From positions 1 to 20,249 of IMG/VR virus record IMGVR_UViG_3300042346_000547: a stretch of 20,249 nucleotides of DNA; one strand, 5' to 3'. This document shows positions 6,780 through 16,300 of this stretch, in pieces. The DNA is from a virus. The position numbers were made by a program, and so were the translations under genes. Numbering within the stretch: position 1 is the first letter of the stretch; every line of letters starts with the position of its first letter. The notes under the pieces are model-generated. The model was not told the DNA's origin and ran no database searches. It saw nothing but the letters and a program-made list of their open reading frames with translations.

Positions 6780-8147
6780 TTATATAGACACTTGTTTCAT
6801 ATCACCATAATTCTTACCTACATACACTTTTACAGGAAACTTGTCTCGTTCCATTATGGTTTTGATCTTTTTTATAATAGGCATCTTATCGCTTTTATGC
6901 GCATCAAACAATATGCTATCGTATGTATATAACACGGGCTTGGTTTGCTTGTCGGTTAGATAGCTTATTAACTCACCCAACACATCAACCGCCATTTCTG
7001 TTTCAAACGCTTGTAGTATATAGTTGAACAGTTTGTTTGGCGTAGGATCTTGAATATGGCAGTGCTTGATTTTACGACCATATTTTGGAGTTTCTATATA
7101 ACCATTAGCTTCAAAGAACTTCCAGCGATGATCAATATACTCCTGCACTTTCTTGAAGTATGGAATATGCGTCCATTTCTTGTCTATGCCGCCATATATC
7201 TGAGTAAAAGTAAATCCTTTAGCCACGGCAATATCTTCGTCGGTTGCGTGAGGCTTATTAAAGAAATGCTTGGCCAGATAAGCATATGGATTTTCGGACG
7301 CATCCATCTGGAAGTTTGACAGGTGAGCAATCAGTCTTGGATGAAATGCATTATAGTCCATCATTATAAGCATACCATCCTCGCCATATCTACTCACAAA
7401 ACAATCTCTGCTACCGTCATTTTTATTCAGAGCAGCATAGTTGACGCCGCCAAATCTATTAGACGGTCTACCCGTTGAAGTAAGCAGGTTATATTGTGAG
7501 AACACAAGGTTGTTCTTCATATGCTTGGTCTGTTCCTCGCCAAATACATCCGTAAAATCATCATTTACGCACAAGCCATAAGACTCAAGTTTGGCAAACA
7601 ACTTAGTCATATTGTTGTTGGTGAATACAAATCCTTTTTCAAGTGTGCTTTGGTACGCAATCTTTTTGATCTTATCTACAACTTCATTGAATACTTTAGC
7701 GTGTTTATACACAGGTACGCACACATTCAAGTTATTCATATACTTGAAGTTACTATGTATGAAAGTTGATGCGTTACTGTTTTGAATCTCGCTTGGTAAA
7801 GTTCCATTCTCCAAAAAGTTGTATATGTTTATATCAACAAACCCAAGATCAGTACCAAACAACTGAATCATACTTTTCTTGTCATATACAATCTTGTTGT
7901 ATCTTGTTGCATTCTTGATCGCGTCAGTTACTTTAGACAATCCATCTTTGATACAAAGACACTCGTTATGCTTGATAGGTAAGCATATACTTTCTTCGCT
8001 TACCATAAAATAGAAGAAAAGTAAGCACAAGTTATTGTTGCTTACATGCCTTTCATCATCTGTATAAACAGGGTGAATATATACGTGCTCTGCCGACAAA
8101 GCAGATAATAGTATATTCAGGTCATCCGATGTTTCTATAATACGCAC
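6780..8147 (-). CDS. Compact family A DNA polymerase
   Basis: All polymerase motifs of family A are readable. LTSTGRPSNRFGGVNYAAL (222-240) is the template/primer-grip region. Motif A is MMDYNAFHPRLIAHLS (Asp264) and motif B is AVAKGFTFTQIYGG (Lys310, Tyr318). NYILQAFETEMA (375-386) is the helix after motif B, and motif C is YTYDSILFD (Asp410). Both metal-binding aspartates are present. Two positions depart from the Pol I consensus. The motif A Glu of DYSQIELR (the ribose steric-gate position) is His269, and motif C reads YDS instead of HDE. The 455-residue length is short. The N-terminal 120 residues look like a remnant of a 3'-5' exonuclease domain but lack its first D-x-E. The start is GTG at 8147, the only plausible start after the in-frame TGA at 8180-8178, and it lies inside a hairpin. 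Its place between tail genes and putative head proteins is unusual for a replication gene. Confidence 0.85.
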   Translation of the reverse strand: MRIIETSDDLNILLSALSAEHVYIHPVYTDDERHVSNNNLCLLFFYFMVSEESICLPIKHNECLCIKDGLSKVTDAIKNATRYNKIVYDKKSMIQLFGTDLGFVDINIYNFLENGTLPSEIQNSNASTFIHSNFKYMNNLNVCVPVYKHAKVFNEVVDKIKKIAYQSTLEKGFVFTNNNMTKLFAKLESYGLCVNDDFTDVFGEEQTKHMKNNLVFSQYNLLTSTGRPSNRFGGVNYAALNKNDGSRDCFVSRYGEDGMLIMMDYNAFHPRLIAHLSNFQMDASENPYAYLAKHFFNKPHATDEDIAVAKGFTFTQIYGGIDKKWTHIPYFKKVQEYIDHRWKFFEANGYIETPKYGRKIKHCHIQDPTPNKLFNYILQAFETEMAVDVLGELISYLTDKQTKPVLYTYDSILFDAHKSDKMPIIKKIKTIMERDKFPVKVYVGKNYGDMKQVSI

Positions 8148-8172
8148 AAGGTCATTATGACTTTTGTGCCAT
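8144..8172 (-). promoter_or_regulatory. Start-codon hairpin and five-codon minicistron before the polymerase
   Basis: In minus-strand RNA, GCACAA (8169-8164) pairs with UUGUGC (8149-8144), with an inner stem GUCA (8161-8158) / UGAC (8154-8151) closing a UAA loop. The 3' arm contains the polymerase GTG start (8147-8145). A five-codon reading frame, ATG GCA CAA AAG TCA TAA (8172-8155), runs through the 5' arm and stops in the loop. A ribosome translating it would melt the hairpin and finish eight bases from the GTG, a layout suited to translational coupling. The geometry is seen; regulation is inferred. Confidence 0.42.
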
Positions 8173-8184
8173 ACTTGTCAATCT

Positions 8185-8574
8185 TTATCTGCCACGCCAA
8201 TATTCAAGTAAGTTAGTCAGTGTAGTAGACAGATCGATGCCTTCTTCTTTTTTTACTCGGTCAATTTCAAATCTGTTGGACTCTTCTACGCCATTTTTAT
8301 CAAGAATACCATTCTTGTACACATTACTTTTTGGACCAGATATTCTCCATTTTACTTCAACAAATTTGTATAAGTTTGTGTTGATATTTTGCGTAGTTAT
8401 ATATGAAACTTCGAATATAAAATTTTCGTTAACTTTCTTGACAAGATATCTGTTGATATATCCATTTGTATAATCTTCTACTGTCGGAGTTGGTTTATTC
8501 TTTGCTACATTAGAACTACCTCCTATTTCAGAGAAAGCTCCATACTGAATTGGTAGTGTATTGTTATATATCAT
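8185..8574 (-). CDS. Small probable virion structural protein (129 aa)
   Basis: The start is chosen at the ATG of an ATGA overlap with the upstream 781-aa gene stop (MIYNNTLPIQYGAFSEIGG...). An in-frame ATG at 8619 would add 15 residues overlapping that gene and is less likely. The protein has no cysteine, membrane segment or signal peptide. Its core (GYINRYLVKKVNENFIFEVS, then NLYKFVEVKWRISGP) reads as beta strands and ends in a helix with a basic terminus (LLEYWRGR). The tight coupling to a baseplate gene and the general layout resemble small structural proteins found in baseplate clusters of environmental T4-like phages. I cannot match it to a named T4 gene product. Translational coupling to the upstream gene is likely, since there is no Shine-Dalgarno sequence. 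Confidence 0.72.
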   Translation of the reverse strand: MIYNNTLPIQYGAFSEIGGSSNVAKNKPTPTVEDYTNGYINRYLVKKVNENFIFEVSYITTQNINTNLYKFVEVKWRISGPKSNVYKNGILDKNGVEESNRFEIDRVKKEEGIDLSTTLTNLLEYWRGR

Positions 8575-10916
8575 AATACAGTCAGTGGTCTTACTTGTGC
8601 CGTAACGGTCGTTGTCCACATTTTATCTTCTATGGTTTGCTTGATGTCCGATATTTGCCATACCGCGTTTTCGTAATTATATGCGTCCGGCGCATGGTCT
8701 ATCACGAACTGCGAAAGATAATTTATTCCAGATATACCCAGTAGTTCGAGTGTAAGTGTTGTGCCCGGCATAATAGCGTTATTTAAATATGAAGATTTCT
8801 TATTAGGTAAAGTAAGAAGATTGTTCAGGAAATCTTTATCTTTTTCATACAAATAGTATCTTATTGGATTTTTTGGATCATTCGGGTTGGGTTCGTAATA
8901 AATAAAAAAGTTGTCATTACTTTCACTTCTAGCGGTTTTCTTTTTTTCTATTTCTTTGTTTTTTACTGTTTGTTCCTGTGTAACTCGTTTTTTTTGCTGT
9001 TCTGGTGTTTCCACTACGGCTGAAGATTCGGACGTTATAATGGTCTTAATTTCTCCTTTGCGATACAAACGATCCCCCGCAGAATATCTACTAGTTATAG
9101 GAGTGGCTTTTGTGTTGCTTGTTGACGTTGATCCGTTTGGATCTTGCTCGGGATTGGCACTTTGCATCACCAACTGATTCATCATTTCCGCGCTTAACTT
9201 CACATCAAACGATACATTCTTTAAAAATGCAGAGTCTATCGCCCCCAAAGTTATTTTTGGTAAAAGTTTAGCATCGTTCTTTGTTGATATTCCGGCCAAG
9301 TTTTCGTCGTAAACTGAATATTTTGAATTACCATATTCAGCCGGTTGCAATTTAAGCTGGCATATCTGACACAGAGATTCGTTGATTCCTTGAAGCAATT
9401 GTTCTATAAGTTTCAACACAGAATCATTTTTTTCAACCAACGATTTGAAATACTCAGCATTTATAAATAAGTCTTTTAAATTTCCCCAATATCCGGATTT
9501 TAATATCTGTGCAGTTTTTCCGTCTTCGTCATTTATCGTGAGATTATCATAAACTGGAAACGATTGTCCATTTTTGTTTATTACTTTCTGTAGATCATCA
9601 AATGAAGTATCAAAGTTATATTCTTTTTTCAAAGAGTCTATTTTTTCTTTAAACAGCAAATCATATACACCTTCTTGAGTTGGTTTCTTTGCCCCCGCAG
9701 TTTTTTCTGTCTCATAAACGAACCTTGGTGCATATTTGTTTGGTACCAACACGTTACCATCTTTTCCGGTTGATTTGACAAATGGATTCGCGGACATTCT
9801 TGTCTGCATGATATCAAAGTTTCGTATTATGGCAACCTTCGGATTTTCCATGGTAATCTGAAAAAATGCGTTTATGATATCCTGAACCAGATCCATTCTT
9901 AACCAAAAACCTTTTTTATTTTTGCTTATCTTATCATCCTTGATTCTAAACACTCGGTCTTTAATATTATCTATGGTGTCGATTACGTTTTCGTCGGCAT
10001 CTTGAATCTTCTCAACAAGGTTCAACGCCTTTCTTATATTTTTATACTCTTGAGTATCTGAATCTATACTGGTCAAGTTTTTCTTGGCGAATTCAAAAAA
10101 ACTTTTAACGGGTAATTGTGACTGTTCTTGTTTAACCGTAACAACCTTGTTGGCAATTTGCTCACCTTCTATCAGGCGGTTGGCATTTATGATGGTGGTA
10201 AAACAATCATAGCCCCCGTTTTCACTCATTTTAAATCCATAGTCAGTTATAAATCCAAGACCGGCGTCATAATTTCCGTTCGATTGCTTTATATATTCCA
10301 ACGTATAGCTGGGATCCACGAACATCTCATTTATCCAGTCCAAATCAGATAAATCAGCCAGCGCGGCTCGGTTGTAGTTGTTCCATCCCCATTCAACCAA
10401 GCAAGTTATTCTTGGATTAAGAAAATAAGGCATCATATAGTTCAATTGAGCCAGCGAAAAACAACGCCAATTGAATGTAATTTTTCTGCACAAATTTGGA
10501 AAACTGGAGTTTGATCCGTTTAATTCACAAGATACGCTCGTTAAACTGGGAGGTGGTCTATGTGGAAAGTCTGCTTGGTCTTTTCCTTTTGACGTTGTTG
10601 CTCTATCAAAAGGTATCTTATGTGGTTCTCCCTTTGCATCAACCCCTATTGTTATAGTTTTTTCCGTATTAAACCCATAACTTTCAGCAAACCCATATGT
10701 ACCACCAAGTACAAATCCATCTTTTCCTTTGGCAGCAGGGTGGTTGGATATTCCGTTTGAAAAAACTCTTGCCCACGCAGTTCTTGGTCCACTATATGGT
10801 TTGGATGCATCGGGGGTTGGGTTTTGGCCATATTCTTTGGTACGCCGTTTAAGTTCATCCGTAACCCATCCAGAAAGCGGGTGTAATCCCCAAGGCACTA
10901 CAGTTACATTACTCAT
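8571..10916 (-). CDS. Large baseplate/tail structural protein (781 aa)
   Basis: The product is a large soluble protein with an N-terminus rich in Trp, Gly and Pro (MSNVTVVPWGLHPLSGWVTD). A central block reads PPPSLTSVSCELNGSNSS, FNWRCFSLAQLNYMMPYFL and RITCLVEWGWNN, at roughly 120-200. That block resembles a structural family I associate with environmental myovirus baseplates, where a layered beta domain is followed by an EWGW-type motif, but I cannot assign a T4 number. The middle is helical and charged, and a Ser/Thr/Lys linker lies around 595-660. The C-terminus (PGTTLTLELLGISGINYLS, ISDIKQTIEDKMWTTTVTA) reads like the closing beta domain of a hub or tube-like protein. It lies between a gp53-like gene and a small structural gene, which supports a baseplate role. 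The start six bases from the upstream stop is unambiguous. Confidence 0.75.
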   Translation of the reverse strand: MSNVTVVPWGLHPLSGWVTDELKRRTKEYGQNPTPDASKPYSGPRTAWARVFSNGISNHPAAKGKDGFVLGGTYGFAESYGFNTEKTITIGVDAKGEPHKIPFDRATTSKGKDQADFPHRPPPSLTSVSCELNGSNSSFPNLCRKITFNWRCFSLAQLNYMMPYFLNPRITCLVEWGWNNYNRAALADLSDLDWINEMFVDPSYTLEYIKQSNGNYDAGLGFITDYGFKMSENGGYDCFTTIINANRLIEGEQIANKVVTVKQEQSQLPVKSFFEFAKKNLTSIDSDTQEYKNIRKALNLVEKIQDADENVIDTIDNIKDRVFRIKDDKISKNKKGFWLRMDLVQDIINAFFQITMENPKVAIIRNFDIMQTRMSANPFVKSTGKDGNVLVPNKYAPRFVYETEKTAGAKKPTQEGVYDLLFKEKIDSLKKEYNFDTSFDDLQKVINKNGQSFPVYDNLTINDEDGKTAQILKSGYWGNLKDLFINAEYFKSLVEKNDSVLKLIEQLLQGINESLCQICQLKLQPAEYGNSKYSVYDENLAGISTKNDAKLLPKITLGAIDSAFLKNVSFDVKLSAEMMNQLVMQSANPEQDPNGSTSTSNTKATPITSRYSAGDRLYRKGEIKTIITSESSAVVETPEQQKKRVTQEQTVKNKEIEKKKTARSESNDNFFIYYEPNPNDPKNPIRYYLYEKDKDFLNNLLTLPNKKSSYLNNAIMPGTTLTLELLGISGINYLSQFVIDHAPDAYNYENAVWQISDIKQTIEDKMWTTTVTAQVRPLTVL

Positions 10917-10921
10917 AACAA

Positions 10922-11224
10922 TTATGTATTATTTTCTCGATTAAATCTGGCGATAATATCGTCTATGTTTTGTGGTATTCTAATTTGCACACCAGTCGGT
11001 GCTTTGAGTGTTGCTTTTATTCCGTTTGCCTGCGCAATTACCCACCATAGTGTAATATCTCTATAAAATCTATACGCAAGACTGTCCAAATAGTCCGTTT
11101 CGTTTGCCACTATATATATGTCATTTATATTCACGGGAATTTTTGGGTACCGAGTAGTTCTAAAAACTCGTTTGCCGTCATATCGCTTAAACACATTATT
11201 TTCACTGGTGCTATATCTATTCAT
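10922..11224 (-). CDS. Baseplate wedge protein, gp53-like with LysM-type domain
   Basis: This 100-residue protein has a short basic N-terminus and then a LysM-like fold: DIYIVANETDYLDSLAYRFY (about 36-55), DITLWWVIAQANGI (about 57-70) and PTGVQIRIPQNIDDII (about 76-91). In T4 gp53 and other contractile tails the same motif set (a start strand, a D.L..R.Y..T.WW.I...N helix pair, and G..L.IP at the end) anchors wedge to hub. The C-terminal helix (DDIIARFNRENN) is brief. It is sandwiched, with three-base spacing, between a tube/baseplate protein and a large structural protein, as expected for baseplate assembly genes. The length is half that of T4 gp53 (about 196 residues), so only the LysM part is represented. 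Bacterial LysM peptidoglycan binding is unlikely in this context. Confidence 0.8.
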   Translation of the reverse strand: MNRYSTSENNVFKRYDGKRVFRTTRYPKIPVNINDIYIVANETDYLDSLAYRFYRDITLWWVIAQANGIKATLKAPTGVQIRIPQNIDDIIARFNRENNT

Positions 11225-11227
11225 ATA

Positions 11228-13363
11228 TTACAGCGTGTTCTCCCATCCCGTAATTGGTCCAAAATGATAATTACTGGTTTGAGATTGTTGTTTTTCAAGT
11301 AGTCTTAGACCGACGCTTATGTCAACGATTGTTGGTAACTGTCTGGACGTTGCAGTCCTTTTGATTGATTTTTCTTCACTGTTTCCATAATAATATACAT
11401 ATTCGTCTGATCTTAACGTTTCCCAATTCGCATCATCTGGTATATTAGTGGTTACGCTATTCAAAATTGCCGGTTGGTCTACATATAAATCTCCTATTCT
11501 AAATTCTATCATAGGAGGATATATGAATCCACTTTCACGCCCAGTTGAGTCGGTTTCTGCACCAGACTCAGCAGCTTCTCCAGCCGTGGCTAATGCGCGG
11601 TCTGTGTATTTACTTGGTCTCGTTAGTCCAACTAAATAGTTTATTCTCTTCCACATAGAAACGAGTTCAGATACGCTATTGGCGTAAACTCTAAAATTAA
11701 AATTTACGTCTCTCGTGAATCCTTTATAAACAAACAATGTATCCGCACGACCCATATATTTAACAGGATCCCATTCTGGGCTATTTTGATCGCTTATACC
11801 ACCTAATGTTGCTCTGAATGGAAGATAAAGATCATGAATAAGATCTTTGAAGTAAAAGAAAATTATGTCTTGTGACTGATCGGACCCCTGTCCCATGTAT
11901 ATCAGTCTTTTAAAATTTCGTTCTTCAACAGTTTCTAAATTATTATAATTATCTCTACCGTATTGATTATTCTTGGTTGTTGCTTTGGCGAATCCTTTGT
12001 CTTCCAACGTTATGTTCTTATCTGAGAAAAACGTATAGTATGGAGTTGCTCCTTTGTCCGATGGTATTTTTTTGTAGTTGTTTGAGGCATCAATGCTGGT
12101 GTATGTATTTGTATTATATCTTTCAGCAGACTTGTTATACATCGGATGCTGGTTTTCCGTATTCTGCCCCTCGACTAAATCAAACATTCTTTTATACAGA
12201 GCAATCGTTCCAAAATCATGTTTCGTATCTTTGTTGAACCTCTCGGTCATCTGGAACTCTCCAGCGTATCTAATCACAGGATCTTGGACTGGGCCGCTTA
12301 CAATTACATCACCTGCACCAAGGTTTGTGTCAAGATCTTTCCCCTTATCCGGAACATCCATTGTAGGAGATTCCGACGCTGGTATTCCAAGTGCAAGTGA
12401 TTCTAAATCAGTTTGTATGTTTGCAGATTCTGTGTTTGCTCTTTTTTTTCTTTTTTCTACAAGTTGTGTATAGTTCAACGGGTCTCTACTGTCATTGTAA
12501 AAACGGCCATAATCTTTACCTCCAGCCGAACGTAGTGCTCTATTTCCGATATAAGACAATAACCCATTACTATCCGCAACCATTGAAATATATGGACTAT
12601 CACCTGTTTTGTACTCTGGTCTGTATAACCAATCTGCTTTTTTTCCTGTTTTACTAAACAGCCCAGTTGTACTGGCTATCGATTTCAATACACTAGCCAA
12701 AAAACCACCGCTACCTTTTTTTGTTTCAACGCCAAGCCAAGTTTTATCCATGTTGGCCAGACCCGATGCTGCTGTTTCGCCGCGCATCAAGCCGTATCGA
12801 CCACCTTTCTTTGATTGCACATATGGTGATAATGGAGCGGTTGCCGTACCAGGTATTGGTTCAACTAAATTTTCTTTTGTGGTAGAAAATCCAATCGTGC
12901 TCAACAGAGAACTTGCAAAAAAGTTTAATAAACCTCCACTCGATTCTATATGTCGCACTGGTCTGTTTCCAAATAACGGGTATCTGGTTGCACCAAGTAC
13001 ACTGCCTGCGTTGTATGTGCGAGTTTCATCAAATGGTGCAGAACCTTGCAACAGTAATTGTTTTCCAAGAAATAGTATCCCAGTACCAGTAACAGTAAAC
13101 TTTCCCATTCGGATCAAGTCTCTTGCAACCGAACCTATTGGCACTGCCCGCGAATCATACTTCGTTAAACTCTTTTGAAAGTTGGAGTCTGTTAATTTTG
13201 TATATACAAATGGTTGATCCGGTCCTATACCGCCGCCCGCTTGGTCGTATGGACTAAACTTGTTATAAATACTTCTTTCATTCTTTTGAAACGAAGCCAC
13301 ACGCTCCGAAGGAGTACTTCTTTGTATTGGAGATAATGGTGCTAAAAATGTATTGTCTGCCAT
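11228..13363 (-). CDS. Baseplate/tail-tube protein with contractile-injection-system tube domain (gp48/gp54-like)
   Basis: The 711-residue protein has an N-terminal region without clear homology, rich in Gly, Ser and Tyr (MADNTFLAPLSPIQRSTPSE). A recognisable C-terminal block spans about 495-600. It reads IIFFYFKDLIHDLYLPFRA, PEWDPVKYMGRADTLFVYKG, then FTRDVNFNFRVYANS and ELVSMWKRINYLVGLTRPS. The F-R-A / W..V.Y.GR.D..Y.Y.G..R / F.F.V.A.S..EL..MW..LN.L pattern is that of tube-initiator and LysM-adjacent baseplate proteins, such as T4 gp48/gp54 and contractile injection system tube proteins. The gene follows the tape measure and precedes the LysM protein, the same order as gp29-48-54-53 functions in contractile tails. 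The long N-terminal part could be a decoration or attachment region. The exact T4 equivalent is uncertain. Confidence 0.74.
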   Translation of the reverse strand: MADNTFLAPLSPIQRSTPSERVASFQKNERSIYNKFSPYDQAGGGIGPDQPFVYTKLTDSNFQKSLTKYDSRAVPIGSVARDLIRMGKFTVTGTGILFLGKQLLLQGSAPFDETRTYNAGSVLGATRYPLFGNRPVRHIESSGGLLNFFASSLLSTIGFSTTKENLVEPIPGTATAPLSPYVQSKKGGRYGLMRGETAASGLANMDKTWLGVETKKGSGGFLASVLKSIASTTGLFSKTGKKADWLYRPEYKTGDSPYISMVADSNGLLSYIGNRALRSAGGKDYGRFYNDSRDPLNYTQLVEKRKKRANTESANIQTDLESLALGIPASESPTMDVPDKGKDLDTNLGAGDVIVSGPVQDPVIRYAGEFQMTERFNKDTKHDFGTIALYKRMFDLVEGQNTENQHPMYNKSAERYNTNTYTSIDASNNYKKIPSDKGATPYYTFFSDKNITLEDKGFAKATTKNNQYGRDNYNNLETVEERNFKRLIYMGQGSDQSQDIIFFYFKDLIHDLYLPFRATLGGISDQNSPEWDPVKYMGRADTLFVYKGFTRDVNFNFRVYANSVSELVSMWKRINYLVGLTRPSKYTDRALATAGEAAESGAETDSTGRESGFIYPPMIEFRIGDLYVDQPAILNSVTTNIPDDANWETLRSDEYVYYYGNSEEKSIKRTATSRQLPTIVDISVGLRLLEKQQSQTSNYHFGPITGWENTL

Positions 13364-13377
13364 ATGTTATATAAATA

Positions 13378-16300
13378 TCAAACAGATGCCCTTGCTAGCA
13401 ATTTAGACGCTTTTACACCATCTATATTTACTCCAATATTTCCTTCGGCCATTAGCGTTATCAATTGATCGAGTTTACCAACAACTGCGTCGCAACATAC
13501 TCCACCGGATGCAGCATCCGTGGCAGTGGTAGTTGCTGTACTTCTGTTTTCTCCAATTCTGGTTATTGCGTCTGTCAGTTTAACTATTGCATCCTTTAAT
13601 TCGGTCAATCCTTTAACTTCCATTGGAGCAGTGGTGGAACTTTCTGCCTTTGCCTTTGCGTCTCCGGAAACATTCGCAGTCGCGTCAGCATTTCCTCCAC
13701 CAAACAATTTGCTTATAAATGGTATTTTGCTTATTAACTCAAACGCTTGTTTGAAAGGCCATGTTATTACGTCTATTAAAGAAGAAAACGCTTTGACAAA
13801 AACGTCAAATATTCCTTCTACAGTCGTTTTTATTCCTTCCATTATTTTTGTACCAAGTTCTCCGCTACCACCAAACAAACCGGAAACAAAATTTACGACT
13901 TCTCTGAACGGAACTGTAAATATATCAAACAACGTTCCCGCGATGCTTTTTATTCCCGATATGATGTTTGTCGCGAATTCTCCAGCATTTGAAAATAATG
14001 CGGAAACAAAATTAACAACGGTTTTGAATGGTAGTGTTAATATATCGAAGATAAAACTGCCTATGCTTTTTATACCATCTATTATCTTTGTTCCCAAATC
14101 GCCACTTCCCCCGAATAGACCAGAAACAAAGTTTATCACAGTTTTGAATGGAAACGACAATATATCAAAAATAAAAGATGCAACCGATTTGATACCTTCA
14201 ATTATTTTTGTTCCAAGTTCACCGTTTCCACTAAACAAGTCTGAAACCATACCAACCACAAATTTAAATGGAAACAGAAGTATGTCCAATATAAAAGAAC
14301 CAGCCGCGCTAATTCCGTTCATTATTGCACTTATAATACTACCTCCACCGGAAGGAGTAAATATACCATATACAAATTCAGATATTTTTTTGAATGGCCA
14401 CATCAATATATTCAATACAAATTTTCCTGCCATTTGTATTCCGTTTAGTATGGAGTTGATAATATCTCCACCTTTACTAAAAAACTTCGTTACAAGTTCT
14501 TTCATTTTTCTGAACGGCCATGCTAGTAATTCTCCCATTTTTTCACCGGCAAATTTTATAGATTTTAATATTTTAGTCCCAATTCCCTCGTCACCGGTTA
14601 ATATATTTTTTATGGTATAATATGCATCAACGAACGGTTGAATTGTATATTCGTATAATACACTTCCTATCTTTTTTATTCCTTCAAGCATGCCGTCACC
14701 AAGACCCGGCCATATTTTATTTAAGACCCAAGCGACTCCGTCTATTATTGGTTGAATCATCACGTTCCATATTGCAACGGGTAACGCGGCCAAACTTGCA
14801 ATGACTTTTTCAAAAATGTTCATATCGTCCCGCTTAAATATTTCAAAAATACTAGATACCCATTCCCACAAAATTTGTATTGCGGATATAACCAAACCAA
14901 TTGGACCAAGAACATTTTTTACAAAATTTCCAATAAATTTAAATATGCCCTCCACACTGTTTAAAATTGGAGTCAGTGATTTAAATGCACCAGTCAATCC
15001 ACGGGAAAATATTGATAATTTGTCAGATATATTTATAAAATATGTACCTATTATTTTAAACGGTTTGAAAGCTTCTGAAAACTTGCGTGTTATACCTAAA
15101 AGGCCCATTGAAATCGCATTAAGAACAAATCCAAAAACTTCTCCAAGTTTTTCAACAATTGGAATTACCTTTTCTGTCAGCACTGCTCCGATTGATGCCA
15201 TAACTTCTTCAAGTTTAAGCCCGCCTTCTTCGCTGGATCGCATGATTTTACCGAATCCATCGAATGCGCTTAAAAATCCTCTAACAACTGCGCTAATCAC
15301 CTTAAATACCATACCAAGTGCTCTAGCAGCGACCAATATAACGGGCATGATAGTGTTAGCGATTGGTAATAATGCATCTGTTATATCTGTCCATATAGCA
15401 TTGAGTGCGTTTGTAAGTTTATTCATTTCGGCCTGACGCAGTTGTTGTTGCATCATTTCTCTACCTCTGGCGACAAGATCTTCTTTTGCCGCTTTTTCGT
15501 TTTCGGCAATCTTTTTTTGCATTGCTTCATACTTGTCGAGCATTTCCTTGTCTTTACCTGTCGCTTTTGCTCTAAATTCGGCAAGCATCTTTTGCTGGTT
15601 TTGTTGCTTGATAACTTCATCCACCGTCATACCAGCCGCTTTTGCAAGTGCTTCTTGTTGATATACATTCAACTTTGTAAAGTCTCCAGCCTTTTCAAGT
15701 TGTTTCAGAGCAAGTTCTCGCGATTTTACAACATCGCCAGCATATGCAGCCGCTCTTGCTTCTTGGAAGTTGAGAGATTTTCCAATCAGTGCGGACGCTT
15801 CAAGTTCACTTGTTATAGAATCTTGATAGTTCAAGAAGCCTCTGGCGGATTTTGATAGAGAGTTTACGGTTGTACCCAACCGGCGTGCTTCTACTGTGGC
15901 TTTAATCAATGCCATAGGACTTTTTGCCAAAAATGAAAGTGTTTCACTAGACGCCTCTGCCATATCTTTTATCACGGCGGATGGTGCAACTCCTCCCATT
16001 TCAGCCAACGCAGATGCTGCTTGCATACTCTGCGTTGCGGTCATACCAGCAGATTGAGAAATAGAAGTAAACAACCCTCTAAATTTTGCAGCGTCAGTAA
16101 TGGCTATACCAATATTAGCGGCCATTTGAGCAGTATCGGAAATCATTTCTTTTGTTACTAGTCCAATAACTTGAAATTGATCTACAAGTGCTTGCGCGGT
16201 TGCGTATACTGCTCCAATATTTACGCCGATAGAAGCAAATTGAACGCTAACTTCGCGAGCGGCTTTGTCTAGTTGTCTGGTTTGTGTGACTATAAATCCA

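Noticed and set aside
12609-13178. Plus-strand open frame opposite the 711-aa baseplate gene
   Set aside because: It overlaps a well-supported minus-strand gene and shows no recognisable motif or coding context.
13520-14620. Long plus-strand open frame (366 codons) opposite the tape measure
   Set aside because: It is the antisense shadow of the 120-bp repeat array; its protein is repetitive Pro/Ser/Asn sequence with no family likeness, while the minus-strand frame is a clear tape measure.
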